A DNA stretch of 64,000 nucleotides from Flavobacteriales bacterium (lineage in GTDB: Bacteria > Bacteroidota > Bacteroidia > Flavobacteriales_F > PHOS-HE28), in the NCBI GenBank assembly GCA_016715995.1, contig JADJXF010000018.1:62001-126000 (forward strand), given 5' to 3'. Shown here piece after piece: positions 18,433-25,868 of this stretch. Each line of letters starts with the position of its first letter. Positions within the stretch are counted from its first letter, which is position 1. Made by a program: the position numbers and the translations under genes. The notes below the pieces were generated by a model. It did not search any database. It saw only the letters and a program-made list of their open reading frames with translations, and was not told the DNA's origin.

Positions 18433-18870
18433 CTACTCCGCTGCGGCGCGTGTTCGCCGATGACGCCATCGTTCACGGATGCGCCGGAAGGAACGTCGCA
18501 TTTCGGTGAACAATCGTTCCGTTCGCTCCGGGGTAACGTAGCGTTCCAAGATCTGGGGGATGACGATCGCCGCGATCATGCCGACTATACGACCTGCCCT
18601 GGTCTTGCGGCTGGCACCGAAGGCCATGCCCAACGCTTGACCAATGGACGCCCTATCGGGGGTGAGCAAACTGCGCAAGGTGCCCAGCAGGGGTATGCCC
18701 CTCAGCACCTGGAGCAGCCCTTCGCTTACAAGCCCTTGGCGGAAATCGGGATCCTGGAGCTGGCTCCAGTGGTCCAGTAGGCGACGTTTATGCGCGTCCC
18801 GCTCCTGGCGCAAGCGCTGCTTCGCCTCGCGGATCTGGGCCACATCGCTGAAACGATCAGTCCTTGCCAT
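18433..18870 (-). CDS. Uncharacterised basic protein, possible membrane-associated
   Basis: 145 residues, not recognised. A charged N-terminal coiled region (REAKQRLRQERDAHKRRLLD), a central hydrophobic stretch (AGRIVGMIAAIVIPQIL) that could dip into the membrane, and a very basic tail (RRIRERWRHRRTRAAAE). It overlaps the upstream holin-like gene by 14 bases, and the YtxH, holin-like and this gene form a tight translationally coupled set. The set resembles the envelope-stress trios (YtxH, DUF1469-type holin-like, small third protein) seen in many bacteria, which is the only functional hint. Confidence 0.7.
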   Translation of the reverse strand: MARTDRFSDVAQIREAKQRLRQERDAHKRRLLDHWSQLQDPDFRQGLVSEGLLQVLRGIPLLGTLRSLLTPDRASIGQALGMAFGASRKTRAGRIVGMIAAIVIPQILERYVTPERTERLFTEMRRSFRRIRERWRHRRTRAAAE

Positions 18871-19252
18871 GGGTCGCGTTCACCACGGCGAGCGTGATCC
18901 GATCGCGGAGCACCGTGCGCCAAAGGAGATAGAAGAGCAGCATCAGCGCCAAGTAGGTGGCGCCCGCGAGGAGGAAGCCGGTAACAGGGTCATCGAAGCA
19001 TTGGCCAAGCCAAAGCCCCCACGCCACGCTCAACATCAGCACCACCCCGTTCAGCAGAAGCAACAAAACCACCGCCAGCACGATGCGCCCGGAGACGGCC
19101 CCGATACGTTCCGAGGCCTCCAACTTGAAGTGGTCCCGCTCCGCGCGGGCATAGTCCGTCACGGACTCCACCATCTCGCGCACGAAGTCAGCTGGGTCTG
19201 GAGCTGCCGCTTCGCCCTTCCCGGCCGGTCCATGCCGCTCAGTTGGCGCCAT
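18857..19252 (-). CDS. Phage-holin-superfamily-III-like (DUF1469) membrane protein
   Basis: About 131 residues. An amphipathic helix (FVREMVESVTDYARAERDHFKLEASERIG) precedes two transmembrane hairpins (ILAVVLLLLLNGVVLML-type and TGFLLAGATYLALMLLFYLL), ending in a short charged tail. This is the architecture of chromosomal DUF1469/'putative holin' proteins, which are not phage lysis genes but envelope proteins found with YtxH. Start at 19252 (MAPTERHG) chosen to limit overlap with the YtxH gene (14 bases). No phage genes are nearby. Confidence 0.7.
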   Translation of the reverse strand: MAPTERHGPAGKGEAAAPDPADFVREMVESVTDYARAERDHFKLEASERIGAVSGRIVLAVVLLLLLNGVVLMLSVAWGLWLGQCFDDPVTGFLLAGATYLALMLLFYLLWRTVLRDRITLAVVNATHGKD

Positions 19253-19610
19253 GGCGGATGTTCTCCGCCGCATGTCGCGCGCGGCTTCGGGTCTCATCGG
19301 CCGCGTCCTCCACATCGTCCTTCACACGATTGGCCAGATCGCGGCCCTCCTCGAAAAGGAAGCGGATGAAGTCGGTCACCTCGTCCTTGGTCATGGTCGC
19401 GGTATCGTGGGCTTTGCCTTTCGCCTTGCTCCATTCTTCCCGACCCTTGTCGATCAGCTCGTCCAAGTCGTCCTTGGCGTCCTTCGCCTTGTTCGCGATG
19501 CGCTCACGGGTCTCCTTGCCGGAGCGGGGGGCGAATAACACTCCTAAAGCTGCACCTACCGCGGCGCCAGCGAGGAATCCGAAGATCCCGATGTTGCGTT
19601 CGTTGCCCAT
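19239..19610 (-). CDS. YtxH domain-containing protein
   Basis: 123 residues. The N-terminal glycine-rich membrane segment GFLAGAAVGAALGVLFAPRSG followed by KETRERI is the YtxH signature; the rest is a long charged helical region (DAKDDLDELIDKGREEWSK) resembling LEA/apolipoprotein-like stress proteins. First gene of the four-gene minus-strand cluster; a TACCTTGC box at 19662-19669 is a candidate promoter 51 bases upstream. Confidence 0.8.
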   Translation of the reverse strand: MGNERNIGIFGFLAGAAVGAALGVLFAPRSGKETRERIANKAKDAKDDLDELIDKGREEWSKAKGKAHDTATMTKDEVTDFIRFLFEEGRDLANRVKDDVEDAADETRSRARHAAENIRHGAN

Positions 19611-19707
19611 GATGGGTAGTTGGTTGGATGAAACCTGTTCGTATCGGTCGGCTGATGACGAGCAAGGTAAACACCTTGTGGCGGGACTGGGACTGATGTT
19701 GGTCAGT

Positions 19708-19995
19708 TCAGCGCAGCCACTTCCGCTCCATCACGAAGGTGCCGAAGGGCAGTATGGAGGCCAGCCCCAATCCGATGATCCGCTCGGCGTCCCACTTCAA
19801 CTGGGTGAAAAGCGGAATGGCGGCGACCCAATAGAGCACGAAGAGCAGGCCGTGCGCCCAACCCACCACCTTCACCGCCATGGGCATGTCCATGAAGTAC
19901 TTCAGCGGCATGGCGATGAAAAGCAGGAGGAGGAAGCTGATACCCTCGGCAATGGCGACGGTGCGGAAACGGCGGATGATGGGGTGAAGCTCCAT
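19708..19995 (-). CDS. DUF3817 domain-containing membrane protein
   Basis: 95 residues with three transmembrane helices. The DUF3817 pattern is clear: FRTVAIAEGISFLLLLFIAMPLKYF, then VVGWAHGLLFVLYWV and IPFGTFV-like SILPFGTFVMERKWL at the end. The start at 19995 (MELHPIIRRFR) is chosen over 20040 because it is directly preceded by the box TACATTCG. Function unknown; often close to integral-membrane stress genes in other bacteria. Confidence 0.85.
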   Translation of the reverse strand: MELHPIIRRFRTVAIAEGISFLLLLFIAMPLKYFMDMPMAVKVVGWAHGLLFVLYWVAAIPLFTQLKWDAERIIGLGLASILPFGTFVMERKWLR

Positions 19996-20001
19996 AAGGC
20001 G

Positions 20002-20009
20002 CGAATGTA
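20002..20009 (-). promoter_or_regulatory. Promoter -7 box TACATTCG (DUF3817 gene)
   Basis: Minus-strand box six bases before the chosen ATG (19995); the same sequence is found upstream of the response regulator gene (43578-43585). Implies a leaderless message. Confidence 0.5.
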
Positions 20010-20036
20010 CCCGCACCACGGTCCACCGACCGCCAC

Positions 20037-21140
20037 TCAAAGCTCCCGTGCGAGCCGCCGGAACTCCTCCGTCCAGCCCACCTTGGCGTTGCCGCTGCCA
20101 AGCCTCACCATCACCAGTTCACGCTTTGGGTCCACGTAGATGTACTGACCCAGGATGCCCTTCGCTACGTAGTCGCCTTCATTGGACGGCAACCACCACT
20201 GATAGCGGTAAAAGCCCACGCCACCGGGCGCGGCATGCGTGCTGGTCTCCACCCAATCGCGCGGAACCAGCTGCTGCCCGCGCCATTCGCCTTTCTTCAA
20301 GTAGAGCGATCCGAGCTTCGCGAAGTCGCGCGCCGGGGCATTGATGCAGCAGAACGCCTTCTCGATGCCGTCCTTCTTGCGATCAGTGCTCCACGACGAA
20401 GCGTGCTCCATGCCCAGCGGCGACCAGATGCGGTCGCTGAGGTATTGCGTGAGCGTGCGCTGATCGCCCCTTGCCTGCAGCGCGCGGGTGATGAGCAATC
20501 CGAGCAGCTGCGTATCGCCGCTCACGTACTCCCACTTCGCGCCGGGCTCGCGCTTGAGCTTCAGCTTGAGCGTGTACTTCGTAAGGTCTCGCCCGTAATA
20601 GAACTTGGCCACGGTGCCGAAAGGGTTCACGTAGCTCTCCAGGAAGTCGATGCCGCTGGTCATCTGCAGCACATGCTCAATGGTGACCTTGTCGAAGCCG
20701 TTCTGCTTCAACTCGGGGATGAAGTCGGTGATCGGCTGTTGCACGTCGCTGATGAGGCCGTCCTGAATCGCGCAGCCGATGAGCACACTCACCACCGACT
20801 TTGCCATGGAGAACGATGGGTGCACATGTGCGGCATCGTAGCCCTTGAAGTAGCGTTCGTACAGGATCGTGTCGCGCCGGATGATCAGGAATGCGACGGT
20901 CCTGTGGTCCTTCAGCCAGGTGTCGAAGGGGATATCCCTGCTTTCCTCCACTTTGCTCTTGGGCGCCCTCTCCGCAGTGGCAATCGCGTACTTGAACGGC
21001 TCCGGCGAAGCGGGCAGCGGCCGCGACGGGAACTTCCTGTGATCGCGGACGTCGGCGAAGTTCCAGATGAAGAAACGACCGACGTGGCAACCCGTGAGGA
21101 GCGCGGCTGCTGCAATGATCGCCAGGAAGCGCGGGGTCAT
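20037..21140 (-). CDS. Serine hydrolase, beta-lactamase/class C family lipoprotein
   Basis: 367 residues. N-terminal lipoprotein signal (IIAAAALLTGC, lipidated Cys18). The catalytic SxxK is Ser111-Met-Ala-Lys114 in FSMAKSVVS; the YxS/N-equivalent is in WEYVSGDTQLLG, and ASSWSTDRK and the WWLPSNEGDYVAKGILGQYIY block are typical of this penicillin-binding-protein-like hydrolase family (COG1680). Likely a periplasmic esterase or peptidase; not evidence for antibiotic resistance. Box TACATTGC lies four bases before the ATG. Confidence 0.88.
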   Translation of the reverse strand: MTPRFLAIIAAAALLTGCHVGRFFIWNFADVRDHRKFPSRPLPASPEPFKYAIATAERAPKSKVEESRDIPFDTWLKDHRTVAFLIIRRDTILYERYFKGYDAAHVHPSFSMAKSVVSVLIGCAIQDGLISDVQQPITDFIPELKQNGFDKVTIEHVLQMTSGIDFLESYVNPFGTVAKFYYGRDLTKYTLKLKLKREPGAKWEYVSGDTQLLGLLITRALQARGDQRTLTQYLSDRIWSPLGMEHASSWSTDRKKDGIEKAFCCINAPARDFAKLGSLYLKKGEWRGQQLVPRDWVETSTHAAPGGVGFYRYQWWLPSNEGDYVAKGILGQYIYVDPKRELVMVRLGSGNAKVGWTEEFRRLAREL

Positions 21141-21144
21141 GCCC

Positions 21145-21152
21145 GCAATGTA
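21145..21152 (-). promoter_or_regulatory. Promoter -7 box TACATTGC (serine hydrolase)
   Basis: Minus-strand TAnnTTnC/G box four bases from the ATG at 21140. Confidence 0.4.
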
Positions 21153-21174
21153 GAGCGGTGGCTGCCCGGGTGAG

Positions 21175-21302
21175 CTAGTGCTTCGCCTTCCGATGCCCCG
21201 GCTCCCAGATCAAGCGCGTGAAGATGCTGAAGCGCTGGTCCTCCCGAGCGCAAGTGGCCTTTTCAACTACCTCACCGGCACCCGCACCGCCGCGAACTGC
21301 TG
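21175..21302 (-). pseudogene. Scar with two gene-tail fragments
   Basis: Reading the minus strand, bases 21300-21262 repeat the last codons of cphB (FAAVRVPVR, stop), and immediately after, 21258-21175 encode a coding-like tail CAREDQRFSIFTRLIWEP then GHRKAKH and a stop. Neither has an N-terminus. The second fragment is not recognised. Together they look like a recombination junction that kept the 3' ends of two genes. Confidence 0.5.
21262..21300. repeat. Direct repeat, copy A of the cphB 3' end
   Basis: 39 bases matching 21864-21902 with one mismatch (C/T). Copy B holds the last codons and stop of cphB; copy A lies beyond the TPM gene, so the TPM gene is bracketed by direct repeats about 600 bases apart. 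Confidence 0.75.
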
Positions 21303-21318
21303 GCGGTGACCGAGGGAT

Positions 21319-21810
21319 TCACCGCGATCGGATGCGATTCTCACGCCGCTCCAAGAAGTCGATGACCGCCTTGCTTCCAGCGAGCAGCCCGCCATAGGCA
21401 TCGCCCTCCTTGAATCGCGTACGCATCTCCGTGTTGATGATGCGCTGGCAGATGCTGTCATGCAGCACGCGCACGGTGCCCTTGCCCGTGGCAATGAAGA
21501 CTTCGCGCCGTGCGCTGCTGAAGGCGATGACCACGCCATTGTCATAGCCCTTCTTGCCCACGCCCAAGGAATCGCCGAAGGCAACGGCGAATTCCACCGG
21601 TGTCTTGCCATGGAATGTCGGATGCGTTACGAGAACGACCTCGTTTCCGGTGCGATGCTCGTGACCGCTCAAAAGTGTGTCCAAGCGAATCATGGAGCTT
21701 GTGTCCAAAATGCCCTCGTGATCATAGACGAAGAGCTGTGTTGGCCTTGTCGGGCTTGTGCAGGCGAGTAGGAAGACGCCAAGCAGGCCGGTTAACAGGG
21801 ATGAGCTCAT
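21319..21810 (-). CDS. TPM-domain lipoprotein
   Basis: About 163 residues. Lipoprotein signal LLGVFLLACTS, then a TPM (TLP18.3/Psb32/MOLO-1) fold: LFVYDHEGILDTSSMIRLDT, NEVVLVTHPTFHGKTPVEFA, the conserved DNGVVIAFSSARREVFIATG and a C-terminal helix. TPM proteins include phosphatases and photosystem repair factors; bacterial lipoprotein members are uncharacterised. The start at 21810 (MSSSLLTG) gives a standard signal. It is flanked by two copies of the cphB 3' end. Confidence 0.8.
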   Translation of the reverse strand: MSSSLLTGLLGVFLLACTSPTRPTQLFVYDHEGILDTSSMIRLDTLLSGHEHRTGNEVVLVTHPTFHGKTPVEFAVAFGDSLGVGKKGYDNGVVIAFSSARREVFIATGKGTVRVLHDSICQRIINTEMRTRFKEGDAYGGLLAGSKAVIDFLERRENRIRSR

Positions 21811-21863
21811 GCTCCGAAAGTAGGTCGACCGAACAGGGCGGGCCAAGCAGACCGGGTGCCCTG

Positions 21864-21902
21864 TTCAACTACCTCATCGGCACCCGCACCGCCGCGAACT
21901 GC
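21864..21902. repeat. Direct repeat, copy B (cphB 3' end)
   Basis: Original copy of the repeat, containing the last ~10 codons, the stop (21869-21871) and five bases downstream of cphB. See copy A at 21262-21300. Confidence 0.75.
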
Positions 21903-22735
21903 TTCCGCTGCACGCTGTAGCTGTGGCCCTTGCTGATGATGTGCACCTTCATGCCCTCGATGCTGAAGGGCTCGCCCTCCTCCACATCGGCGTAATCGCT
22001 GTAAGTGATCTCGTGCCCATCGAAGATCATCACCTGTCCGCTGCCGATGGTCTCCAGCATGTCGGCGCCGGTGATCACCACGCCGGTGTCCTCGCCCAAG
22101 CCGATGCCGATGGCCGCAGGGTTCGCCGCCACCGCTTGCGTGAGTCGGCTGAAGCGGCCGCGCTCGACGAAGTGGCTGTCGATGATCACATCTTGGATGA
22201 GCGACGCGCCGGTGGTGAGCTTCACGCCGCCCTTGATGAGGCCGCTGCTGCTGTGGCCCTGGTAGATCATGGTGCTGCTCATGCACATGGCGCCCGCGCT
22301 GGTGCCCGCGATCACGAAGCCGTCCTCCTCCTCGTAGCGGCGCTTCATCAACTGGAGGAAGGCCGTGCCGCCGAAGATCGTGGTGAGCCGCAGCTGGTTC
22401 CCGCCGCTCATCATCACGCCATCAGCACGCGAGAGCCGCTTGATCATGTCCGGCTTCACGTCGCTTCGCTCACGGATATCCAGCACGTCAACATCCTTCA
22501 ACCCCAGCTTTCCGAACGCCTCTACGTAGTTGGCCGCCACCTCTTGCGGTATGCTGCTGGCGCTGGTGATTACGGCGATGCGCTTGCCGGTTCCCCCAAC
22601 CTCGTCGACCACGCGCCGCAGAATGCCCTCCTCGATGAAGCTGTGGGTGAAGACCCTGGTGTTGTGGCCGGCCTCCGGTTGCTTGCCCTTGTCCTCGTTC
22701 CCGCCGATGGCGATGAGCTTGCCTTTGGGTGTCAT
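21869..22735 (-). CDS. cphB: Cyanophycinase
   Basis: 288 residues, peptidase family S51. It cleaves cyanophycin (multi-L-arginyl-poly-L-aspartate) to beta-Asp-Arg dipeptides. Signatures: IAIGGNEDK at the start, ITSASSIPQE, SGGNQLRLTTIFGGT, and the nucleophile elbow GTSAGAM (Ser146), followed by DSHFVERGRFSRL, which contributes the substrate-binding basic region. No signal peptide, so intracellular. It diverges from cphA across a 264-base region full of GTTGTC/GACAAC repeats, so both genes are likely coregulated there. Its 3' end is duplicated beyond the neighbouring TPM gene. Confidence 0.95.
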   Translation of the reverse strand: MTPKGKLIAIGGNEDKGKQPEAGHNTRVFTHSFIEEGILRRVVDEVGGTGKRIAVITSASSIPQEVAANYVEAFGKLGLKDVDVLDIRERSDVKPDMIKRLSRADGVMMSGGNQLRLTTIFGGTAFLQLMKRRYEEEDGFVIAGTSAGAMCMSSTMIYQGHSSSGLIKGGVKLTTGASLIQDVIIDSHFVERGRFSRLTQAVAANPAAIGIGLGEDTGVVITGADMLETIGSGQVMIFDGHEITYSDYADVEEGEPFSIEGMKVHIISKGHSYSVQRKQFAAVRVPMR

Positions 22736-22761
22736 TCGTAGAGTTTGGCCCCCCGTGGATA

Positions 22762-22822
22762 GTTGTCAGTTATTCGTTGCCAGTTGTCAGGGCGGAAAGC
22801 CGGACAACGAGCAACTGACAAC
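22762..22822. repeat. Inverted GTTGTC/GACAAC repeat in the cphB-cphA divergent region
   Basis: Left arm GTTGTCAGTTATTCGTTGCC (22762-22781) pairs imperfectly with GGACAACGAGCAACTGACAA (22802-22821) to give a hairpin with an inner CAGTTGTC unit. A further CAACTGACAACCAACCACC block sits at about 22967-22985, just before the cphA start. The same element (GTTGTCAGTTG...CGGCTTT) occurs at 2104-2139. Could be a mobile-type repeat or a structured leader. Confidence 0.6.
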
Positions 22823-22910
22823 GAACAACCCCTTCCCCCGGCCGCCAAATTAGAGGGCCTCCCCTTCAGGGTGAACGGAACGTTGCCGAAGTATGAACAA
22901 GGCACCTTGC

Positions 22911-22918
22911 TATATTGC
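22911..22918 (+). promoter_or_regulatory. Promoter -7 box TATATTGC (cphA)
   Basis: TAnnTTnC/G-type box in the divergent region, 81 bases upstream of the cphA ATG; the -33 element is not clear. Confidence 0.4.
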
Positions 22919-22999
22919 TCCGGTCAGTTCCGCCGTGGCATTTGCGCCCCTCAGCACAGCCAAACAACTGACAACCAACCACCGACAACTCCATCCCCG

Positions 23000-25663
23000 A
23001 TGAGGATCCTTGAGCTGAAAGCCATGCGCGGCCCCAACTACTGGTCGGTCAGGCGCCACCACCTCATCGTCATGCGCCTCGACATCGAGGAGTTGGAGCA
23101 GAAGCCCACGGACAAGATCCCCGGCTTCTACGAGCGCATCACCACGCTGCTGCCCAGCATGGTCAGCCACCGGTGCAGCGAGGACCATGAGGGCGGCTTC
23201 TGGGTGCGGGTGAAGCGCGGCACCTGGATGGGCCACGTCATAGAGCACGTCGCGCTGGAGATCCAGACGCTGGCCGGCATGGAAACGGGCTTCGGCCGCA
23301 CGCGAAGCACACGCGATGAGGGTGTGTACAATGTCGTCTTCAGCTACATCGAGGAGCCGGTGGGCATGTATGCCGCGAAGGCAGCCGTGCGGATCGCGCA
23401 GGCGCTGATCGATGGCACGCCGTACGACCTCGCCGATGACATCCAGAAGATGCGCGAGCTGCGCGAGGAGTCGCGGCTCGGGCCCTCCACCGCCAGCATC
23501 GTGCAGGAGGCCGTTTCGCGCGGCATCCCCTACTTGCGCCTGAACGGACAGAGCCTGGTGCAGCTCGGCCACGGCATCCATCAGCAGCGGATCCGCGCCA
23601 CGATCACCAGCAAGACCAGCAACATCGGGGTGGATATCGCCGGTGACAAGGAAGAGACGAAGCAGCTGCTGGAGAGCTACGAGATCCCCGTGCCGAAGGG
23701 CCGTGTAGTGCGCTCCGAGGAGGGATTGGAAGCGGCCTTGGACTCCGTCGGGTTCCCTTGTGTGATCAAACCCATCGGAGGCAATCATGGCCGTGGTGCC
23801 ACCATCGGCATCAAGAGCTTGGAGGAAGCAAGGGTCGCACTTGCCAAGGCGAAGGAGATCAGTCGCAGCGTGATCGTGGAGCGCTACATCACGGGTCTCG
23901 ACCACCGCCTGCTCGTGATCAACCACAAGTTCGTGGCGGCGGCGAAACGCACGCCCGCCTGCGTGGTAGGCGATGGCCAGCGCACCATCGCGCAGCTCAT
24001 CGAGGAGGTGAACAAGGACCCGCGCCGCGGTTTCGGTCACGAGAAGATGCTCACGCGGATCGACATCGACGACCACACGCTGAAGCTGCTCGCGCTGAAG
24101 GACCTCTCACCGGCAAGCGTTCCGAAGAAGGACGAGACCGTGTACCTGAAGGCCACCGCCAACCTCAGCACCGGTGGTACCGCCGATGACGTCACCGAAG
24201 TGGTGCATCCCTTCAACGTCTTCCTCGCCGAGCGCATCAGCCGCATCATCGACCTGGACATCTGCGGCATCGACATCATGACAGACGACATCACCGTGCC
24301 GCTGAACGAGAGCGGCGGCGCCGTGCTGGAGGTGAACGCCGCGCCGGGCTTCCGCATGCACCTGGATCCCACGGGCGGCATCGGTCGCAACGTGGCCGAA
24401 CCCGTGGTGGACATGCTCTTCCCGCCGGGCACGCCGAGCCGCATCCCTATCATCGCCATCACCGGCACCAACGGCAAGACCACGACCACGCGCCTCACCG
24501 CGCACCTCATGCGCAGCACCGGCTACAAGGTGGGCATGACTTGCAGCGACGGCGTGTACATCATGAACCGCCTATTGATGAAAGGCGATTGCACCGGCCC
24601 ATCCAGCGCGCAATTCGTGCTGAAGGAGCCCGTGGTGGACATGGCTGTGCTGGAAACGGCGCGCGGCGGTCTGGTGCGCAGCGGCCTCGGCTTCGAGCAT
24701 TGCGATGTGGCCGTGGTCACCAACGTGGCTGCCGATCACTTGGGCTTGAAGGACATCCACACGCTGGAGGAACTCGCGCATGTGAAGAGCACCGTGCCAC
24801 GCAGCGTTCGCCGCGATGGCTACGCGATCCTCAACGCCGATGATGAGCTGGTGATGGCCATGCGCAAGCAATGCGATTGCAAAATCGCCTTGTTCAGCCT
24901 CGACGAGAATAACCGCCTCGTCCGCCAGCACTGCAAGCTCGGTGGCCTTGCCGCGATCTACGAGAACGGCTTCGTCACCATCAGCAAGGGCGAATGGAAA
25001 CTGCGGATCGAGAAGGCCGTGAACATCCCCATCACCTACGGTGGCAAGGCGGTGTTCAACATCCAGAACGTGCTGCCCGCCGTGCTCGCGGCCTACGTGC
25101 AAGGCGTAAAGATCGAAGAGCTGCGCGAGGCTCTCATGACCTTCGTGCCGGGCGCTGCGCAGACACCGGGCCGCCTGAACCTCTTCCAGTTCAAGAATTT
25201 CCAGGTGGTGGTGGACTACGCCCACAACCCGCACGGCTTCGAGGCGCTCGGCAAATTCCTCAGCAAGATCCCCGACAGCCCGAAGGTGGGCGTGATCGCC
25301 GGTGTGGGAGACCGTCGCGACGAAGACACCGTGAACCTCGGCCGCCTCAGCGCGCAGATGTTCGACGAGATCATCATCCGCCAGGACCGCAACCTGCGCG
25401 GCAAGACCGACGACGAGATCATCGCGCTCATGGTGAAGGGCATCACCGAAGTGGACCCCAACAAGCCCTACATCATCATCAAGAAGGAGGAAGAGGCCAT
25501 CCGCCACGCCATCTCAACGGCCAAGCCCGGCAGCTTCCTCACCCTCTGCAGCGATGTGGTGCCCGACGCCCTCGCCCTTGTGCTGAAGCTGAAGGAGGAG
25601 GATGAGAAGGTGAGCTTCAACAAGGAGGATATCCCGAACAGGAACAAGGAGTTGGTGGGGTGA
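23000..25663 (+). CDS. cphA: Cyanophycin synthetase
   Basis: 887 residues, full length for CphA. It polymerises aspartate and arginine into cyanophycin using ATP. Three parts are visible: an N-terminal domain (starting MRILELKAMRGPNYWS, typical of CphA), an ATP-grasp domain (residues ~215-480, KPIGGNHGRGATIGI and LEVNAAPGFRMHLDPT) that adds Asp, and a Mur-ligase-like domain (P-loop ITGTNGKTTTTRL near residues 486-498, then ETARGGLVRSGLGF and DYAHNPHGFEALG) that adds Arg. ATG 23000 gives the canonical N-terminus; upstream in-frame sequence is repeat-rich. Divergent from cphB. Confidence 0.96.
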   Translation: MRILELKAMRGPNYWSVRRHHLIVMRLDIEELEQKPTDKIPGFYERITTLLPSMVSHRCSEDHEGGFWVRVKRGTWMGHVIEHVALEIQTLAGMETGFGRTRSTRDEGVYNVVFSYIEEPVGMYAAKAAVRIAQALIDGTPYDLADDIQKMRELREESRLGPSTASIVQEAVSRGIPYLRLNGQSLVQLGHGIHQQRIRATITSKTSNIGVDIAGDKEETKQLLESYEIPVPKGRVVRSEEGLEAALDSVGFPCVIKPIGGNHGRGATIGIKSLEEARVALAKAKEISRSVIVERYITGLDHRLLVINHKFVAAAKRTPACVVGDGQRTIAQLIEEVNKDPRRGFGHEKMLTRIDIDDHTLKLLALKDLSPASVPKKDETVYLKATANLSTGGTADDVTEVVHPFNVFLAERISRIIDLDICGIDIMTDDITVPLNESGGAVLEVNAAPGFRMHLDPTGGIGRNVAEPVVDMLFPPGTPSRIPIIAITGTNGKTTTTRLTAHLMRSTGYKVGMTCSDGVYIMNRLLMKGDCTGPSSAQFVLKEPVVDMAVLETARGGLVRSGLGFEHCDVAVVTNVAADHLGLKDIHTLEELAHVKSTVPRSVRRDGYAILNADDELVMAMRKQCDCKIALFSLDENNRLVRQHCKLGGLAAIYENGFVTISKGEWKLRIEKAVNIPITYGGKAVFNIQNVLPAVLAAYVQGVKIEELREALMTFVPGAAQTPGRLNLFQFKNFQVVVDYAHNPHGFEALGKFLSKIPDSPKVGVIAGVGDRRDEDTVNLGRLSAQMFDEIIIRQDRNLRGKTDDEIIALMVKGITEVDPNKPYIIIKKEEEAIRHAISTAKPGSFLTLCSDVVPDALALVLKLKEEDEKVSFNKEDIPNRNKELVG

Positions 25664-25690
25664 TAATTTATGCGTCGTGCGCGACTTGTA

Positions 25691-25846
25691 ATGGATCCGA
25701 TTAGCACTGCGATAGCATTTCTGACGAACCGAAGCCATTCGGTTTGGATAAAGCTCGTGGTCGCATTCTCAGCTTTGGCGTTCATGTGGTTTCTGGACAT
25801 GACCTTCGGTTGGTCTTACTATTCTTCGCGTCAATCGAAGAATTGA
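25691..25846 (+). CDS. Small membrane protein, probably the 5' part of a frameshifted gene
   Basis: 51 codons: a short soluble start, one transmembrane helix (WIKLVVAFSALAFMWFLDM) and the tail FGWSYYSSRQSKN. In the +1 frame the sequence continues without a stop as RVNRRIEAIEKIETM into the 157-residue gene downstream. Reading SYYS then RVNRRIEAIEKIE makes a smooth TM-plus-coil protein, so one extra base near 25823-25827 (TCTTCG) probably splits a single gene of about 210 residues. Not recognised functionally. Confidence 0.5.
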   Translation: MDPISTAIAFLTNRSHSVWIKLVVAFSALAFMWFLDMTFGWSYYSSRQSKN

Positions 25847-25868
25847 AGCGATCGAGAAGATTGAGACG

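Noticed and set aside
18857..19252. Holin-like gene as a sign of prophage
   Set aside because: The DUF1469 type is chromosomal and no phage structural, integrase or lysis genes occur nearby.
20037..21140. Beta-lactamase-related gene as antibiotic resistance
   Set aside because: The class C-like fold covers many esterases and peptidases; lipoprotein anchoring and lack of resistance-specific motifs do not support resistance.
22762..22985. Possible CRISPR array in the cphB-cphA spacer
   Set aside because: Units are short, irregularly spaced and inverted, not direct repeats with unique spacers, and no cas genes are near.
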